Assembly (NCBI RefSeq): GCF_042432825.1
Contig: NZ_JBHLWN010000124.1
Location: 1 to 64,000, forward strand
Direction: 5' to 3'
Length of the DNA: 64,000 bases
Origin: Gordoniibacillus chartarius
GTDB lineage: Bacteria; Bacillota; Bacilli; Paenibacillales; NBRC-103111
The notes under the pieces: generated by a model
The model's database searches: none
Told to the model about the DNA's origin: nothing
The model's input: the letters and a program-made list of their open reading frames with translations, nothing else
Program-made: the position numbers and the translations under genes
Shown: positions 8,304-16,802 of the stretch, in pieces
How the letters are laid out: each line of letters opens with the position of its first letter
Numbering within the stretch: the stretch's first letter is position 1

Positions 8304-8327
8304 CCTATCGCGGGTAAAGGTCTTTTT
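8295..8327 (+). terminator. riboswitch-controlled terminator
   Basis: AGACCTTTGCC pairs with GGTAAAGGTCT around TATCGCG, followed by TTTTT. The left arm includes the riboswitch P1 3' strand, making aptamer and terminator mutually exclusive. Confidence 0.88.
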
Positions 8328-8351
8328 CTATGCACATTATAAAGCATGGAG

Positions 8352-8389
8352 AGTGGCCTTTACCTTGACGGTAGAGGCCGCTTTATTTT
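8352..8389 (+). promoter_or_regulatory. second hairpin before the terC ribosome-binding site
   Basis: GTGGCCTTTACC pairs with GGTAGAGGCCGC (with G-U pairs) around TTGAC, followed by TTTATTTT. It looks like a second terminator or an RNA-stabilising hairpin directly before AAGGAG at 8395-8400. Confidence 0.6.
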
Positions 8390-8410
8390 CCAAGAAGGAG
8401 TGATGTGAGA

Positions 8411-9094
8411 ATGGAATGGTTTACAATTGATTGGTGGACGGCTCTGCTCGGCATTATCGTTATCGACCTGATGCTGGCCGGCGACAACGCAATCGTAATC
8501 GGGCTTGCCGCACGGAACGTTCCGAAGGTTCAGCAGAAGAAAGTTATTTTTTGGGGGACGGTAGGCGCCGTCGTCATCCGTATCCTTGCGACGCTCGCTG
8601 TCGTATGGCTGCTCAAAATTCCGGGGCTGCTCTTAGCCGGCGGTTTGATGCTTGTCTGGATCGCCTACAAGCTGCTGACGGACGAGAAAAATCACGAAGT
8701 TGAAGCGAAAAATACGATGTGGGGCGCTATCCAAACGATCATTATCGCCGATGGCATCATGGGCTTGGATAACGTCATTGCAGTAGCCGGTGCTGCGCAC
8801 GGCGATTTCGTTCTCGTCGCAATCGGCCTGATAATCAGCGTACCGATCGTCGTATGGGGCAGCACGTTGTTCTTGAAGCTGATCGACCGCTTCCCGGTCG
8901 TGCTCTTTATCGGATCAGGCATTTTAGCTTATACGGCTGCCAAGATGATTACGCACGAGAAGTTTTTGAGCGGCATCTTCGACAACCCATGGATCATGTA
9001 CACGTTTGAAGCGATCATCATCATCGGCGTTATTGCTGCAGGCCGTATTGTCCAGCTTCGCCGCCGCCGACTCGTTACTCAGCAAGGTCATTAA
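8411..9094 (+). CDS. ykoY: TerC family integral membrane protein (YkoY type)
   Basis: A 227-residue TerC protein with about seven helices. Conserved acidic residues in membrane segments are visible: D-L-M-L-A-G-D-N-A near 17-25 and D-G-I-M-G-L-D-N near 113-120, the expected metal pathway. YkoY-type proteins export Mn2+ and help metallate secreted proteins. The Mn riboswitch in the leader supports this role. ATG 8411 lies 10 bases after AAGGAG; the in-frame GTG at 8405 is an alternative. A terminator follows. Confidence 0.92.
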   Translation: MEWFTIDWWTALLGIIVIDLMLAGDNAIVIGLAARNVPKVQQKKVIFWGTVGAVVIRILATLAVVWLLKIPGLLLAGGLMLVWIAYKLLTDEKNHEVEAKNTMWGAIQTIIIADGIMGLDNVIAVAGAAHGDFVLVAIGLIISVPIVVWGSTLFLKLIDRFPVVLFIGSGILAYTAAKMITHEKFLSGIFDNPWIMYTFEAIIIIGVIAAGRIVQLRRRRLVTQQGH

Positions 9095-9106
9095 TATGAA
9101 ACAATC

Positions 9107-9165
9107 CGGGGCTATTCCGTTCCGCCAAGGCTTGCGGCCAATGCGGTTTGGGACAGCCCCTTTTG
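9107..9165 (+). terminator. terminator after terC
   Basis: GGGGCT near 9109 pairs with AGCCCC near 9153, enclosing a further GC-rich hairpin, followed by TTTTGTG. The stem is imperfect. Confidence 0.55.
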
Positions 9166-9181
9166 TGTCCACAGCGCAATC

Positions 9182-9571
9182 TCAAGGGCGTGTTACGTTT
9201 TGGACCTGTTTGGCCAGCTTCTTCGGCGCGACACGCAAGTAGCTCTCTTCGACAAGGTCTGCCAGCTCGTCCCAATCCGGTTCGCCATGTATGGACACCC
9301 AGCCATGCTGACCGATGTACGGTGTTTTGGTGTACTTCCCCGAAGCGATGAGCAGCTCTTGATTTTCCTTATCGGTTTTGACGGATAAGCCTGGAGTTTG
9401 CTCGAGATTATGGTCGCCTGTGAAAATAAACGTTTTACCGTTGCCCCGGAAAACCGTATGGCCGTGCCCATCGACCTCCTCGGCAACCTCCGGCAGTCCG
9501 GTACAGATCGTCCGAATTCGCGACAGCATCGCCTCGAATGCCGGGGTTCGCGCCATTGCGTTTGAACTCAT
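9182..9571 (-). CDS. MmcQ/YjbR family protein
   Basis: A 129-residue protein of the MmcQ/YjbR (CyaY-like fold) family. The family pattern is visible: an acidic early segment (P-E-V-A-E-E-V-D-G-H), F-R-x-x-G-K-T-F-I-F near 40-50 and G-Q-H-G-W-V-S-I near 86-93. Described as double-wing DNA-binding folds, but cellular function is not established. Separate transcription unit, convergent with terC. Confidence 0.85.
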   Translation of the reverse strand: MSSNAMARTPAFEAMLSRIRTICTGLPEVAEEVDGHGHTVFRGNGKTFIFTGDHNLEQTPGLSVKTDKENQELLIASGKYTKTPYIGQHGWVSIHGEPDWDELADLVEESYLRVAPKKLAKQVQNVTRP

Positions 9572-9646
9572 CGTTCGCCCTCCTCGTTACATCATAGAAC
9601 ACCCTACCCGAACCGGGCAGAGTGTAAATGATTTTCCTTAATACGA

Positions 9647-11077
9647 TTATACCCGCTTTAACAGGCTGCGTGCGATCCAAACGCCGGCAGCTCCGGCCTG
9701 GGCAAGGCCGCGCGTGATGCCGGCTCCGTCACCGCCGCAGAACAGTCCCTCAATGTCCGTCTCCAGCTCGGGCGTCAGCTTCGGCCGTGCCGAGTAAAAC
9801 TTCGCCTCCACCCCATAGAACAGCGTGTGCTCCGATGCGATCCCCGGCGTAACTTTGTCCAGCGCTTCGATCATTTCAATCAAGCTCTTCATCGTATTGT
9901 ACGGAAGCACCAGTCCGAGGTCGCCCGGCACCGCCTCCTTCAATGTCGGCTCGAGGAAGCCCTCCCGTATACGCGACACCGTCGACCGCCGGCCGCGCTG
10001 GATGTCGCCATACTTCTGAACGATGACTCCTCCGCTCGATAAGTCGTTCGCCCGCTTACAAATTTCCCGCGCATACTCGTTCGGCTTGTCGAACGGCTCG
10101 GTGAACGTATGCGACACGAGCAGGGCAAAGTTCGTGTTGGCAGAGCCAAGCGCCGGGTCTTTGTAGGAATGGCCGTTCGCCGCCATAACGCCGCTGTGAT
10201 TTTCCACAACGACATGCCCGGATGGATTGGAGCAGAACGTGCGTACCCGGGTCCCGACAGATGTATTGAAAATAAATTTCCCCTCGTATAAATGCTCGTT
10301 GATTTCGCGCATGACGACATCGGACGTTTCCACGCGTACGCCCACATCCACCTGGTTGTTGACCATATGCACACGGCGCTTCTTGAGCAATTGGGTGAGC
10401 CAGGCCGAGCCGTCTCGCCCCGGAACGACGACGACATGCTCCGCGGCGATCGTCTCGCCGTTCTTCAGCGTCACGCCCCGCACCCGCAGCTTCCCTTCCG
10501 TCTTCTCCGTGACCAGATCGTCCACTTCGGTCTTAAACCGCATCTCGACATGTTGTTCCAGATATGCAAAGATCGACTTCAAAATCTCCAGGTTTTGCTC
10601 CGTGCCGAGGTGCCGCACCTGTGCCCGTAGCAGCTTCAGTCCCGCGGAATAGGCCCGCTGCTCGATATCGCGCACTTTCTCCGTCGTCGGATCCGTGATG
10701 GCTGTAGTCGCGCCGTGGCGCAAGTTCAGCTCATCAACGTAACGAATGAGCTCGAGCACCTGCGAAGGCGGCAAATAATCGGTAAGCCAACCGCCGAACT
10801 CCGTCGTAATGTTGAACTTCCCGTCACTATACGCTCCGGCGCCTCCGAAGCCGCTCGTAATCGAGCAGGCCGGCAGGCAGCCGGCGAAGTCCTTCTTCCC
10901 CGCCGGGGGCGGGCACAGCTTGATTTTCTCTTCCAGTATCGGACAGCTCCGCTGATGAATGCCGTGGCCTTTATCGATCAGCAGCACCTTCAGATGCGGC
11001 GCCTTCAGCGACAGCTCATAACATGTGAAAATTCCGGCCGGACCGGCCCCCACTACGATAACATCATATCGATCCAC
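9647..11077 (-). CDS. FAD-dependent dehydrogenase, COG2509 type
   Basis: A 476-residue flavoprotein with an N-terminal Rossmann motif G-A-G-P-A-G at residues 10-15 and a C-terminal G-G-D-G-A-G-I-T-R-G-L-A-Q-A FAD motif near 447-460. Residues 50-75 contain several cysteines (L-C-P-P-P-A-G, A-G-C-L-P-A-C), typical of this uncharacterised family. Substrate and partner are unknown. The start is GTG 11077 behind GGAGGAG. The gene is preceded by a purine-class riboswitch and a long overlapping terminator, unexpected for this family. Confidence 0.85.
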   Translation of the reverse strand: MDRYDVIVVGAGPAGIFTCYELSLKAPHLKVLLIDKGHGIHQRSCPILEEKIKLCPPPAGKKDFAGCLPACSITSGFGGAGAYSDGKFNITTEFGGWLTDYLPPSQVLELIRYVDELNLRHGATTAITDPTTEKVRDIEQRAYSAGLKLLRAQVRHLGTEQNLEILKSIFAYLEQHVEMRFKTEVDDLVTEKTEGKLRVRGVTLKNGETIAAEHVVVVPGRDGSAWLTQLLKKRRVHMVNNQVDVGVRVETSDVVMREINEHLYEGKFIFNTSVGTRVRTFCSNPSGHVVVENHSGVMAANGHSYKDPALGSANTNFALLVSHTFTEPFDKPNEYAREICKRANDLSSGGVIVQKYGDIQRGRRSTVSRIREGFLEPTLKEAVPGDLGLVLPYNTMKSLIEMIEALDKVTPGIASEHTLFYGVEAKFYSARPKLTPELETDIEGLFCGGDGAGITRGLAQAGAAGVWIARSLLKRV

Positions 11078-11099
11078 TGTGCTCCTCCTTCATTTGCAT

Positions 11100-11157
11100 A
11101 AAAAAATCCCGGTCTACGCAGCGGCAGGTACACGAAACCCGCCGCTCGTAGCCAGGA
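11100..11157 (-). terminator. terminator overlapping the purine riboswitch
   Basis: On the minus strand UCCUGG-CUACG-AGCGGCGGGU pairs with ACCUGCCGCU-(G)-CGUAG-(A)-CCGGGA and is followed by U7 (11106-11100). About 21 pairs form with two single-base bulges. The left arm reuses the P3 and P1 3' strands of the aptamer. Confidence 0.8.
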
Positions 11158-11209
11158 ATTTACGGTTCCTTGGTAGAGACCCCCGAACCGATTATCGGGG
11201 ATATACGAA
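11145..11209 (-). ncRNA. purine (guanine-type) riboswitch aptamer
   Basis: On the minus strand: P1 around CGUA/UACG, J1/2 UAUAUC, P2 CCCCGA/UCGGGG with a loop carrying GG, J2/3 GUCUCUACC, P3 AGGAA/UUCCU with loop CCGUAAA, and J3/1 GGC-UACG. The base equivalent to xpt position 74 is C, which specifies guanine over adenine; U51 is kept. J3/1 has G where A73 is usual and L2 departs slightly from consensus, so ligand affinity is uncertain. The terminator overlap is of the pbuE (ON) kind. Confidence 0.88.
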
Positions 11210-11236
11210 CGATTGCTTCCCTATTGGACAGAAGTA

Positions 11237-11265
11237 ATCATAACGGAATATCCGGCATGCGTCAA
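11237..11265 (-). promoter_or_regulatory. sigma-A promoter of the purine-riboswitch transcript
   Basis: On the minus strand TTGACG (11265-11260), a 17-base spacer and TATGAT (11242-11237). Transcription would start near 11230, about 20 bases before the aptamer. Confidence 0.8.
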
Positions 11266-11496
11266 TAGGTGAATGTTCGTCTTTTGATTGTGATAACCAA
11301 GAAAAACGTCAATTAAATCAGCGTTCATTCGAAATATCCGAACATTCTATTCGAAATCGCTAGACAGCCACCGGAAAACCGGTTCTGCAGCATTAATACT
11401 TTCCGCAATCGAAACGCTAGATTCACCTTCAGTCAGCCGGGTGGAACGCAAATAAGGAGATTTCACGTAGCGGCAGGCTCCGGGAACAGGGCATCG

Positions 11497-12495
11497 CTAT
11501 CTCCCGCCCTTCCTCTTCTGAACGCGCGAAGCGGTTAGTACTTTCGAATAGATGCGCAGATACCCGTCGGTCATGTTTCGGGTTGTAAACCGGCGGATGA
11601 CATAGCTTCGCAGTGCACGAGGCGACGGATATTTGCCCGCCTTCACCTTGCGAACCATCTCGGGTACACTGCGGCATATCAATTGCGGAAACCCGGCCAT
11701 CACTTCCGGAACGGACCCGTTGCGCAAAGCGACAACCGGCGTGCCGCAAGCCATCGCCTCAATCATGACTAGTCCGAACGGTTCCTCCCACAGCGTCGGG
11801 AACAGCAGACAGCTCGCGTGCTTGAGCAGCTGCTGCTTTCGCTTGCCGCCCACCGCTCCTACATACCGGATCCGCGGGTTCCTGCGGATCCGCGGTGCAA
11901 TTTCCTTGACGAACAGCCGCTTATCTTTAATCGGACCGCTGATAATGAGCCGCTTGTTCGTTTTCTCCGCCACCTCGATGGCTTGCAACACTCCTTTCAC
12001 CCGAAGAAGACGTCCGATAAAGAGCAGATAGCCCTTCTTCACTTCGGAAAATTCATATTCGTGCGGTCGGATCCCGTTATACACGTAATAGCCGCGGCCC
12101 TTGCCCATCACCTGGCGGGCGCGCTTAGATACGTAGATGGGATGCCTGACCCAGTGTTTGACCGGCAAATGAAGCGTGCTGACGGTCGGTACTTTCAGCC
12201 GTTGTTTATCTACGGTAGATGTAAAGGTATGGTCATGGATCAGGTGAACTCCTTTCGGCAGCCGTTTGGCAACGAAACGACCGATACCGCGATCCCGCAT
12301 TCCTTTTGGATACTCAATCAGCTTCGCCTTGGTTCTGCTGCCCTTGGAGGCAAATACGACGACTCGATGACCGCGCCGTACGAGCTCTTCTGTGAGTTCA
12401 TAAACGATTTTTTCTGTGCCGCCTTGGTTGGTTGGCGGAAGCGGTCTTGCATTCGGAAAGTTGGAAATGACCTGAACGATTTTCAATCGTTTCAC
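11497..12495 (-). CDS. glycosyltransferase family 4 protein
   Basis: A 332-residue GT-B retaining glycosyltransferase. N-terminal acceptor domain with N-Q-G-G-T-E-K near 23-29; C-terminal donor domain with F-I-G-R-L near 160 and the nucleotide-sugar motif E-P-F-G-L-V-M-I-E-A-M-A-C-G-T-P-V-V near 240-257, whose paired glutamates are the GT4 EX7E signature. The basic C-terminal tail may aid membrane contact. Donor and acceptor are unknown; no sugar-biosynthesis genes adjoin it. It is transcribed divergently from the secreted glycosidase. Confidence 0.88.
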   Translation of the reverse strand: MKRLKIVQVISNFPNARPLPPTNQGGTEKIVYELTEELVRRGHRVVVFASKGSRTKAKLIEYPKGMRDRGIGRFVAKRLPKGVHLIHDHTFTSTVDKQRLKVPTVSTLHLPVKHWVRHPIYVSKRARQVMGKGRGYYVYNGIRPHEYEFSEVKKGYLLFIGRLLRVKGVLQAIEVAEKTNKRLIISGPIKDKRLFVKEIAPRIRRNPRIRYVGAVGGKRKQQLLKHASCLLFPTLWEEPFGLVMIEAMACGTPVVALRNGSVPEVMAGFPQLICRSVPEMVRKVKAGKYPSPRALRSYVIRRFTTRNMTDGYLRIYSKVLTASRVQKRKGGR

Positions 12496-12715
12496 CCTCC
12501 TTGATCCTCTTCAGAGTCATATAAATCGGAACGATCACCTTAGTCAACATATGCCCTTTGCTCTGCAAGTAATTGGACACCTACCATATACCGGAATAAT
12601 CGGGCGAACCTCCCAAACCATATGGCGAAAAGTGGTCCTAGATAGCGGTTACAATTCTGTGTACAATGAGGAAGCCAGTTCTATATGAAAGCGATTACGA
12701 AAGGAACCATACACC

Positions 12716-14983
12716 ATGAAAATGACAAAGAAGACCCGCAGCCTTCGCCGCTTTGCTACTGCCGCATTCGCCGCAGCAATCGTTTCCGGCGCCGTGGCGG
12801 CCGTACCCGCTTCCGCTCGCGAAAGCACATTCACCCGCAGCGGCGTAGGCCCCCTCTACTGGAGCACATACGAATATCAATATACAAACAATGGACCGAT
12901 GGACGAAACCGAATGGAAGAAAAACATCGACTGGATTGCCGCGGAATACAAGCAGTTCGGCTATGATCTGATTGTCTCCGACGGCTGGATCGAGTCTGCG
13001 CAGCGCACGAATTCAAACGGATACATTTTGACCCACAACGATAATTGGCAGCATGATTGGATGTACTGGCAGCGTTATATCGCAAGCAAGGGCATGAAGC
13101 TCGGTGTCTACTACAATCCTTTGTGGGTAACGCGCAGCGCGGCGAACGACCCGGCGAAGAAAATCGCCGGGACGAATATTCCGGTCAGCAGCATCGCCAA
13201 CTCTTCGGACGTGTTCAACAACGATCTGTATTGGGTTGATGTGAACAAGCCGGGCGCCAAGGAATATGTTCAGGGCTATGTGAACTATTTCAAGAACATG
13301 GGCGTGAAATACTTGCGCATCGACTTCTTATCCTGGTACGAGAACGGGATCGACAAAGGCCGCGTTATCGGCAAAAACCATGGTTCGGCCAACTACCGCA
13401 AGGCGCTGCAATGGATGAAGGAAGCGGCAGGCGACGACATGGAGCTGAGCCTGGTCATGCCGCATTTGAAAAGTCATGCCGCAAACGAGCTGGCAACCGG
13501 CGACATGGTGCGCATCAACGAAGATCTGGCCCGCGGCGGCTGGGAGAACCTTAGCGGCCAGCGCCAAAATTGGACGAACGGCTGGTCGCAGTGGGCGAAT
13601 CCGTTCCAGGGCTTTACCGGCTTCTCGGACATCGCGGGGCGCGGTTCCAACATGATTATGGACGGCGATTTCCTGCGTATGAACACGTTCAAGACGAATG
13701 AAGAGCGCAAAAGCGCCATTTCCTTGTTTACGCTCGCAGGATCTCCAATTGCGATAACCGACCAGCACTCGACGATCGGCAATACCGGCTCCTTCTACAA
13801 AAATGCCAACATGCTTTCGCTGCACAACCAGGGATTCGTCGGCAAGCCGTACTATTACAACAGCAAATCGTTCAGCAGCGACCCGCATTCGCGCGACTCC
13901 GAGCGCTGGCTCGGCCAGCTGCCGAACGGCAATTGGATCGTCGGCTTGTTTAACCGTTCTGATATCAAGGCGACGCGCTCGATCGATTATGTGAAAGATT
14001 TAGGTCTTACCGGCTCCGCCTCGACAAAGGATCTGTGGACGAACGAATCGCTCGGCTCCATCAGCAAGCATGCTCCAGCCCTCCCGGCGCATGGTACGAG
14101 TGTTGTCGAGATCCAGCCTGCGGATCAGGCAAAGGTGTCCCGATACGAGATGGAGGTCGCGACTTGGGTCGGCGGCGCCGGCTTCAACAACGATCATACG
14201 GGATATAACGGATACGGCTTCGTAGACGGGTTCGGAACCGCCGGCGCCAAGGTCGTTGTTGCCGTAGAAGCTCCGGCCGACGGCCAGTATAAAGTGAACT
14301 ATCGCTATGCCAATGCGACCGGTGCGACCAGCACACTGAAAGCTAGCGTCATGAACGAGAACGGTTCGGCCGTACAAACGGCGAAGACGGTTTCGTTCCC
14401 TGCTGCGGCATCCTGGAACGATTGGATGAACAAGGAAAGTACGCTGACGTTGAAAAAAGGCGTCAATCTCGTCACGCTGCAGCGTACGGCAGGCGACGCC
14501 GGCGCCATCAACCTCGATTATATCGAGCTTTACAAAGCTGCATCCGTCCCTCTCGTCCGGGAAGGCGGCTTCGAGACCGGAACTTTATCCGGCTGGTCCG
14601 AATGGCATCCGGCCGGTCAAGAGCCTGCCTATGGCGTCGACGGCTACGATGAGCGCAGCGGTGACAGCAAGCTGTATTTCTGGTCGATGAATCCGTTCAA
14701 GCAAAGCGCTCACCAGCAGCTGACCGGCTTGTCCGACGGGACGTACCGCGTATCGGCTTATGTGAAAGAAACCGTATACGGAGCCGATCCTGCGACAGTC
14801 CGCATGGAGCTGTCCGCCGACGGCGCCGAGCCAACCTACGTGAACATCGCACCGAAAGCAGGGTATCAACTGGTCAGCGGTACGGCCGTTGTCAGGAACG
14901 GCAAGCTTACGTTCGGGTTCTATGCGGACTCCCCGGGCCGTACATCGCTGCAGATTGATGATGTAACGGTTGTAAAGCAGTAA
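12716..14983 (+). CDS. secreted GH27-like glycoside hydrolase with carbohydrate-binding modules
   Basis: A 755-residue exoenzyme. A Sec signal peptide covers residues 1-34 (K-K-T-R-R then hydrophobic, cleavage after A-S-A). Residues 38-460 resemble the clan GH-D TIM barrel: Asp203 in L-R-I-D-F is the likely nucleophile and Asp270 in R-I-N-E-D-L the acid/base. A CBM35-like jelly roll follows (about 475-607, with G-x-x-N-x-D-H-T-G-Y-N-G-Y-G-F) and a second beta-sandwich (about 612-755). alpha-Galactosidase, beta-arabinopyranosidase or isomalto-dextranase activity are all possible. AAAGGAA precedes the ATG. Confidence 0.8.
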   Translation: MKMTKKTRSLRRFATAAFAAAIVSGAVAAVPASARESTFTRSGVGPLYWSTYEYQYTNNGPMDETEWKKNIDWIAAEYKQFGYDLIVSDGWIESAQRTNSNGYILTHNDNWQHDWMYWQRYIASKGMKLGVYYNPLWVTRSAANDPAKKIAGTNIPVSSIANSSDVFNNDLYWVDVNKPGAKEYVQGYVNYFKNMGVKYLRIDFLSWYENGIDKGRVIGKNHGSANYRKALQWMKEAAGDDMELSLVMPHLKSHAANELATGDMVRINEDLARGGWENLSGQRQNWTNGWSQWANPFQGFTGFSDIAGRGSNMIMDGDFLRMNTFKTNEERKSAISLFTLAGSPIAITDQHSTIGNTGSFYKNANMLSLHNQGFVGKPYYYNSKSFSSDPHSRDSERWLGQLPNGNWIVGLFNRSDIKATRSIDYVKDLGLTGSASTKDLWTNESLGSISKHAPALPAHGTSVVEIQPADQAKVSRYEMEVATWVGGAGFNNDHTGYNGYGFVDGFGTAGAKVVVAVEAPADGQYKVNYRYANATGATSTLKASVMNENGSAVQTAKTVSFPAAASWNDWMNKESTLTLKKGVNLVTLQRTAGDAGAINLDYIELYKAASVPLVREGGFETGTLSGWSEWHPAGQEPAYGVDGYDERSGDSKLYFWSMNPFKQSAHQQLTGLSDGTYRVSAYVKETVYGADPATVRMELSADGAEPTYVNIAPKAGYQLVSGTAVVRNGKLTFGFYADSPGRTSLQIDDVTVVKQ

Positions 14984-15003
14984 TACTTCACCGATTGATT
15001 GCA

Positions 15004-15042
15004 AAGCAGCCTGTCTCCGATTCGGGGGCAGGCTGCTTCTTT
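15004..15042 (+). terminator. terminator after the glycosidase gene
   Basis: AAGCAGCCTG pairs with CAGGCTGCTT around a 14-base loop, followed by CTTTT. Confidence 0.85.
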
Positions 15043-15135
15043 TCACTCTAATAATTGTGTCGCAATATAAAGGGTTTTGTCGATGGATGGCGAATTAGTA
15101 AAACCATATAGAACCAATGGAGGGTGCATCTGAAC

Positions 15136-15942
15136 ATGGAGAAATCTACAATTATCGGCTTGGTACTGGCTGTGATCGCCGTTGGCGTCGGCATGATACT
15201 GAAAGGAGCCAGTCTTGCGTCACTAGTCAATCCGGCCGCAATCCTGATTATTTTCGTCGGTACCGCAGCTTCGCTCTTCATCGGCTTCACGCTGGAAGAA
15301 ATCAAAAAAATCCCGAAGCTGTTCAAAATCGTCTTTACCGAGCAGAAGCTGCGCAGCAAGATGGATCTCATTAACTGGTTTGCCGACATGATCTCGATCA
15401 CGCGCCGCGAAGGGCTTCTGTCGCTCGAAGCGAAGCTGGACGAAATTCAAGATCCGTTCCTGAAGGGCGGCCTGCGTCTCATTATCGACGGCAACGATCA
15501 TGAGTTTGTGCGCGACGTTCTGCTCGAGGACGTGTCGGCTATGGAGGAACGGCATCGCACGGGCGCTCTTATTTTTACGCAAGCCGGTACATACGCACCG
15601 ACACTCGGGGTACTTGGCGCCGTAGTCGGTTTGATCGCCGCCCTGAGCAATTTGAGCGAGGTCGAGAAGCTCGGACATTTGATTTCGGCCGCGTTCGTCG
15701 CAACGCTGCTCGGTATTTTCTCCGGCTACGTGCTGTGGCACCCGATTGCCAATAAGCTGAAAGTGAAGTCCAAGAAAGAAGTCGAGCTGAAGCTTATGAT
15801 GATTGAAGGCCTCCTCTCGATCCAAGCGGGCGTATCCGCAATAGCTGTTCGCCAGAAGCTGCTCGTATTCGTCCCGAACGCCGAGCGCGGTGAAGAAGAA
15901 ACCGCTCCTGGCGCGCAGAAGGAGGCTGCGGAGCTTGGCTAA
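15136..15942 (+). CDS. motA: flagellar motor stator protein MotA
   Basis: A 268-residue stator subunit with four transmembrane helices: about 6-24, 33-51, 148-172 and 182-205. T-Q-A-G-T-Y-A-P-T-L-G-V-L-G-A-V-x-G in helix 3 is the family motif, and the large cytoplasmic loop carries the charged residues that touch FliG. Forms the ion channel with MotB to power the flagellum. ATG 15136 is preferred (GGAGGG 11 bases upstream); the GTG at 15124 lies inside that site. motB overlaps the 3' end by 8 bases. Confidence 0.93.
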   Translation: MEKSTIIGLVLAVIAVGVGMILKGASLASLVNPAAILIIFVGTAASLFIGFTLEEIKKIPKLFKIVFTEQKLRSKMDLINWFADMISITRREGLLSLEAKLDEIQDPFLKGGLRLIIDGNDHEFVRDVLLEDVSAMEERHRTGALIFTQAGTYAPTLGVLGAVVGLIAALSNLSEVEKLGHLISAAFVATLLGIFSGYVLWHPIANKLKVKSKKEVELKLMMIEGLLSIQAGVSAIAVRQKLLVFVPNAERGEEETAPGAQKEAAELG

Positions 15943-16744
15943 ACATAAGAAGGAACATCATGAAGAGCACGTTGACGAGTCGTGGCTCATCCCTTATGCC
16001 GATCTTCTAACGCTCCTTCTTGCGCTGTTCATTATTTTGTTCGCATCCAGCCAAGTGGATTCGAAGAAATACGATTCGCTGATGCAGGCGCTGAATTCTG
16101 CCTTCACCGGCGGCTTGTCGCAGTTCGAAGTATCGAACGTCGTTCCCCTTGATGTGAATCCGAATACCGAGAAGCAGAAGAGCAGCGAGAAAGAAGATTC
16201 GACATCGCAGGGCAAGCCGTCCGTCTCGCAATTGCAAGAACAGCTGAAGAAAGAAGAGAAGGATCTCGAGGAGCTGCAGCAGAAGCTCAACCAGTACATC
16301 GCCGACAACCAGCTGTCCGCTCAGCTGGAGACGAAGCTAACGAACGACCGGCTCATGATCACGATACGTGACCGCGCCCTGTTCGATTCCGGATCGGCTG
16401 CACTCAAAGCGGAGTCGCAGCAGCTCGCCGCGACGATCGCCGGTATGCTGGCCCAATACCCGGGCTACGAAATCGAGGTTGCCGGGCATACGGACAATAT
16501 TCCGATCCATAATGCCGAGTTTGAATCCAATTGGGATTTGAGTGCAAAGCGCGCCCTTAACTTTATGAAAATTTTGCTGGGCACGAGCGCCCTCGATCCG
16601 TCGCTGTTCTCCTCCATCGGTTACGGCGAGTACCGGCCTGTGGCCGGCAATGAGAATGCCGACGGCCGTTCCAAAAACCGGCGCGTTGAAGTCAGCATCA
16701 TCCGCAATGTCAAAATTGCCGACGTCGCGGAAAAATCGCAGTAA
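15935..16744 (+). CDS. motB: flagellar motor stator protein MotB
   Basis: A 269-residue stator subunit. Start is the TTG at 15935, 9 bases after AAGGAGG and inside the end of motA. A basic/histidine-rich N terminus precedes one transmembrane helix (about 20-42) with the ion-carrying Asp23 in P-Y-A-D-L-L-T-L. The linker (80-140) is a charged coiled coil, and residues about 150-262 form an OmpA-like peptidoglycan-binding domain with A-G-H-T-D-N-I-P and L-S-x-x-R-A. H+ versus Na+ use cannot be settled from sequence alone. Terminator follows. Confidence 0.93.
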   Translation: MAKHKKEHHEEHVDESWLIPYADLLTLLLALFIILFASSQVDSKKYDSLMQALNSAFTGGLSQFEVSNVVPLDVNPNTEKQKSSEKEDSTSQGKPSVSQLQEQLKKEEKDLEELQQKLNQYIADNQLSAQLETKLTNDRLMITIRDRALFDSGSAALKAESQQLAATIAGMLAQYPGYEIEVAGHTDNIPIHNAEFESNWDLSAKRALNFMKILLGTSALDPSLFSSIGYGEYRPVAGNENADGRSKNRRVEVSIIRNVKIADVAEKSQ

Positions 16745-16752
16745 ACCGCTAA

Positions 16753-16795
16753 AGAGGCAGCCATTCGCATCATTGCGACGGCTGCCTCTTCTTCT
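16753..16795. terminator. bidirectional terminator
   Basis: AGAGGCAGCC pairs with GGCTGCCTCT, followed by TCTTCTC. It lies between motB and the convergent NUDIX gene. Confidence 0.8.
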
Positions 16796-16802
16796 CTTCC
16801 TG

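Noticed and set aside
11441..11462. T-box-like string GGGTGGAACGC on the plus strand
   Set aside because: No specifier stem, no downstream terminator and no plus-strand gene follows; the adjacent gene is on the minus strand.
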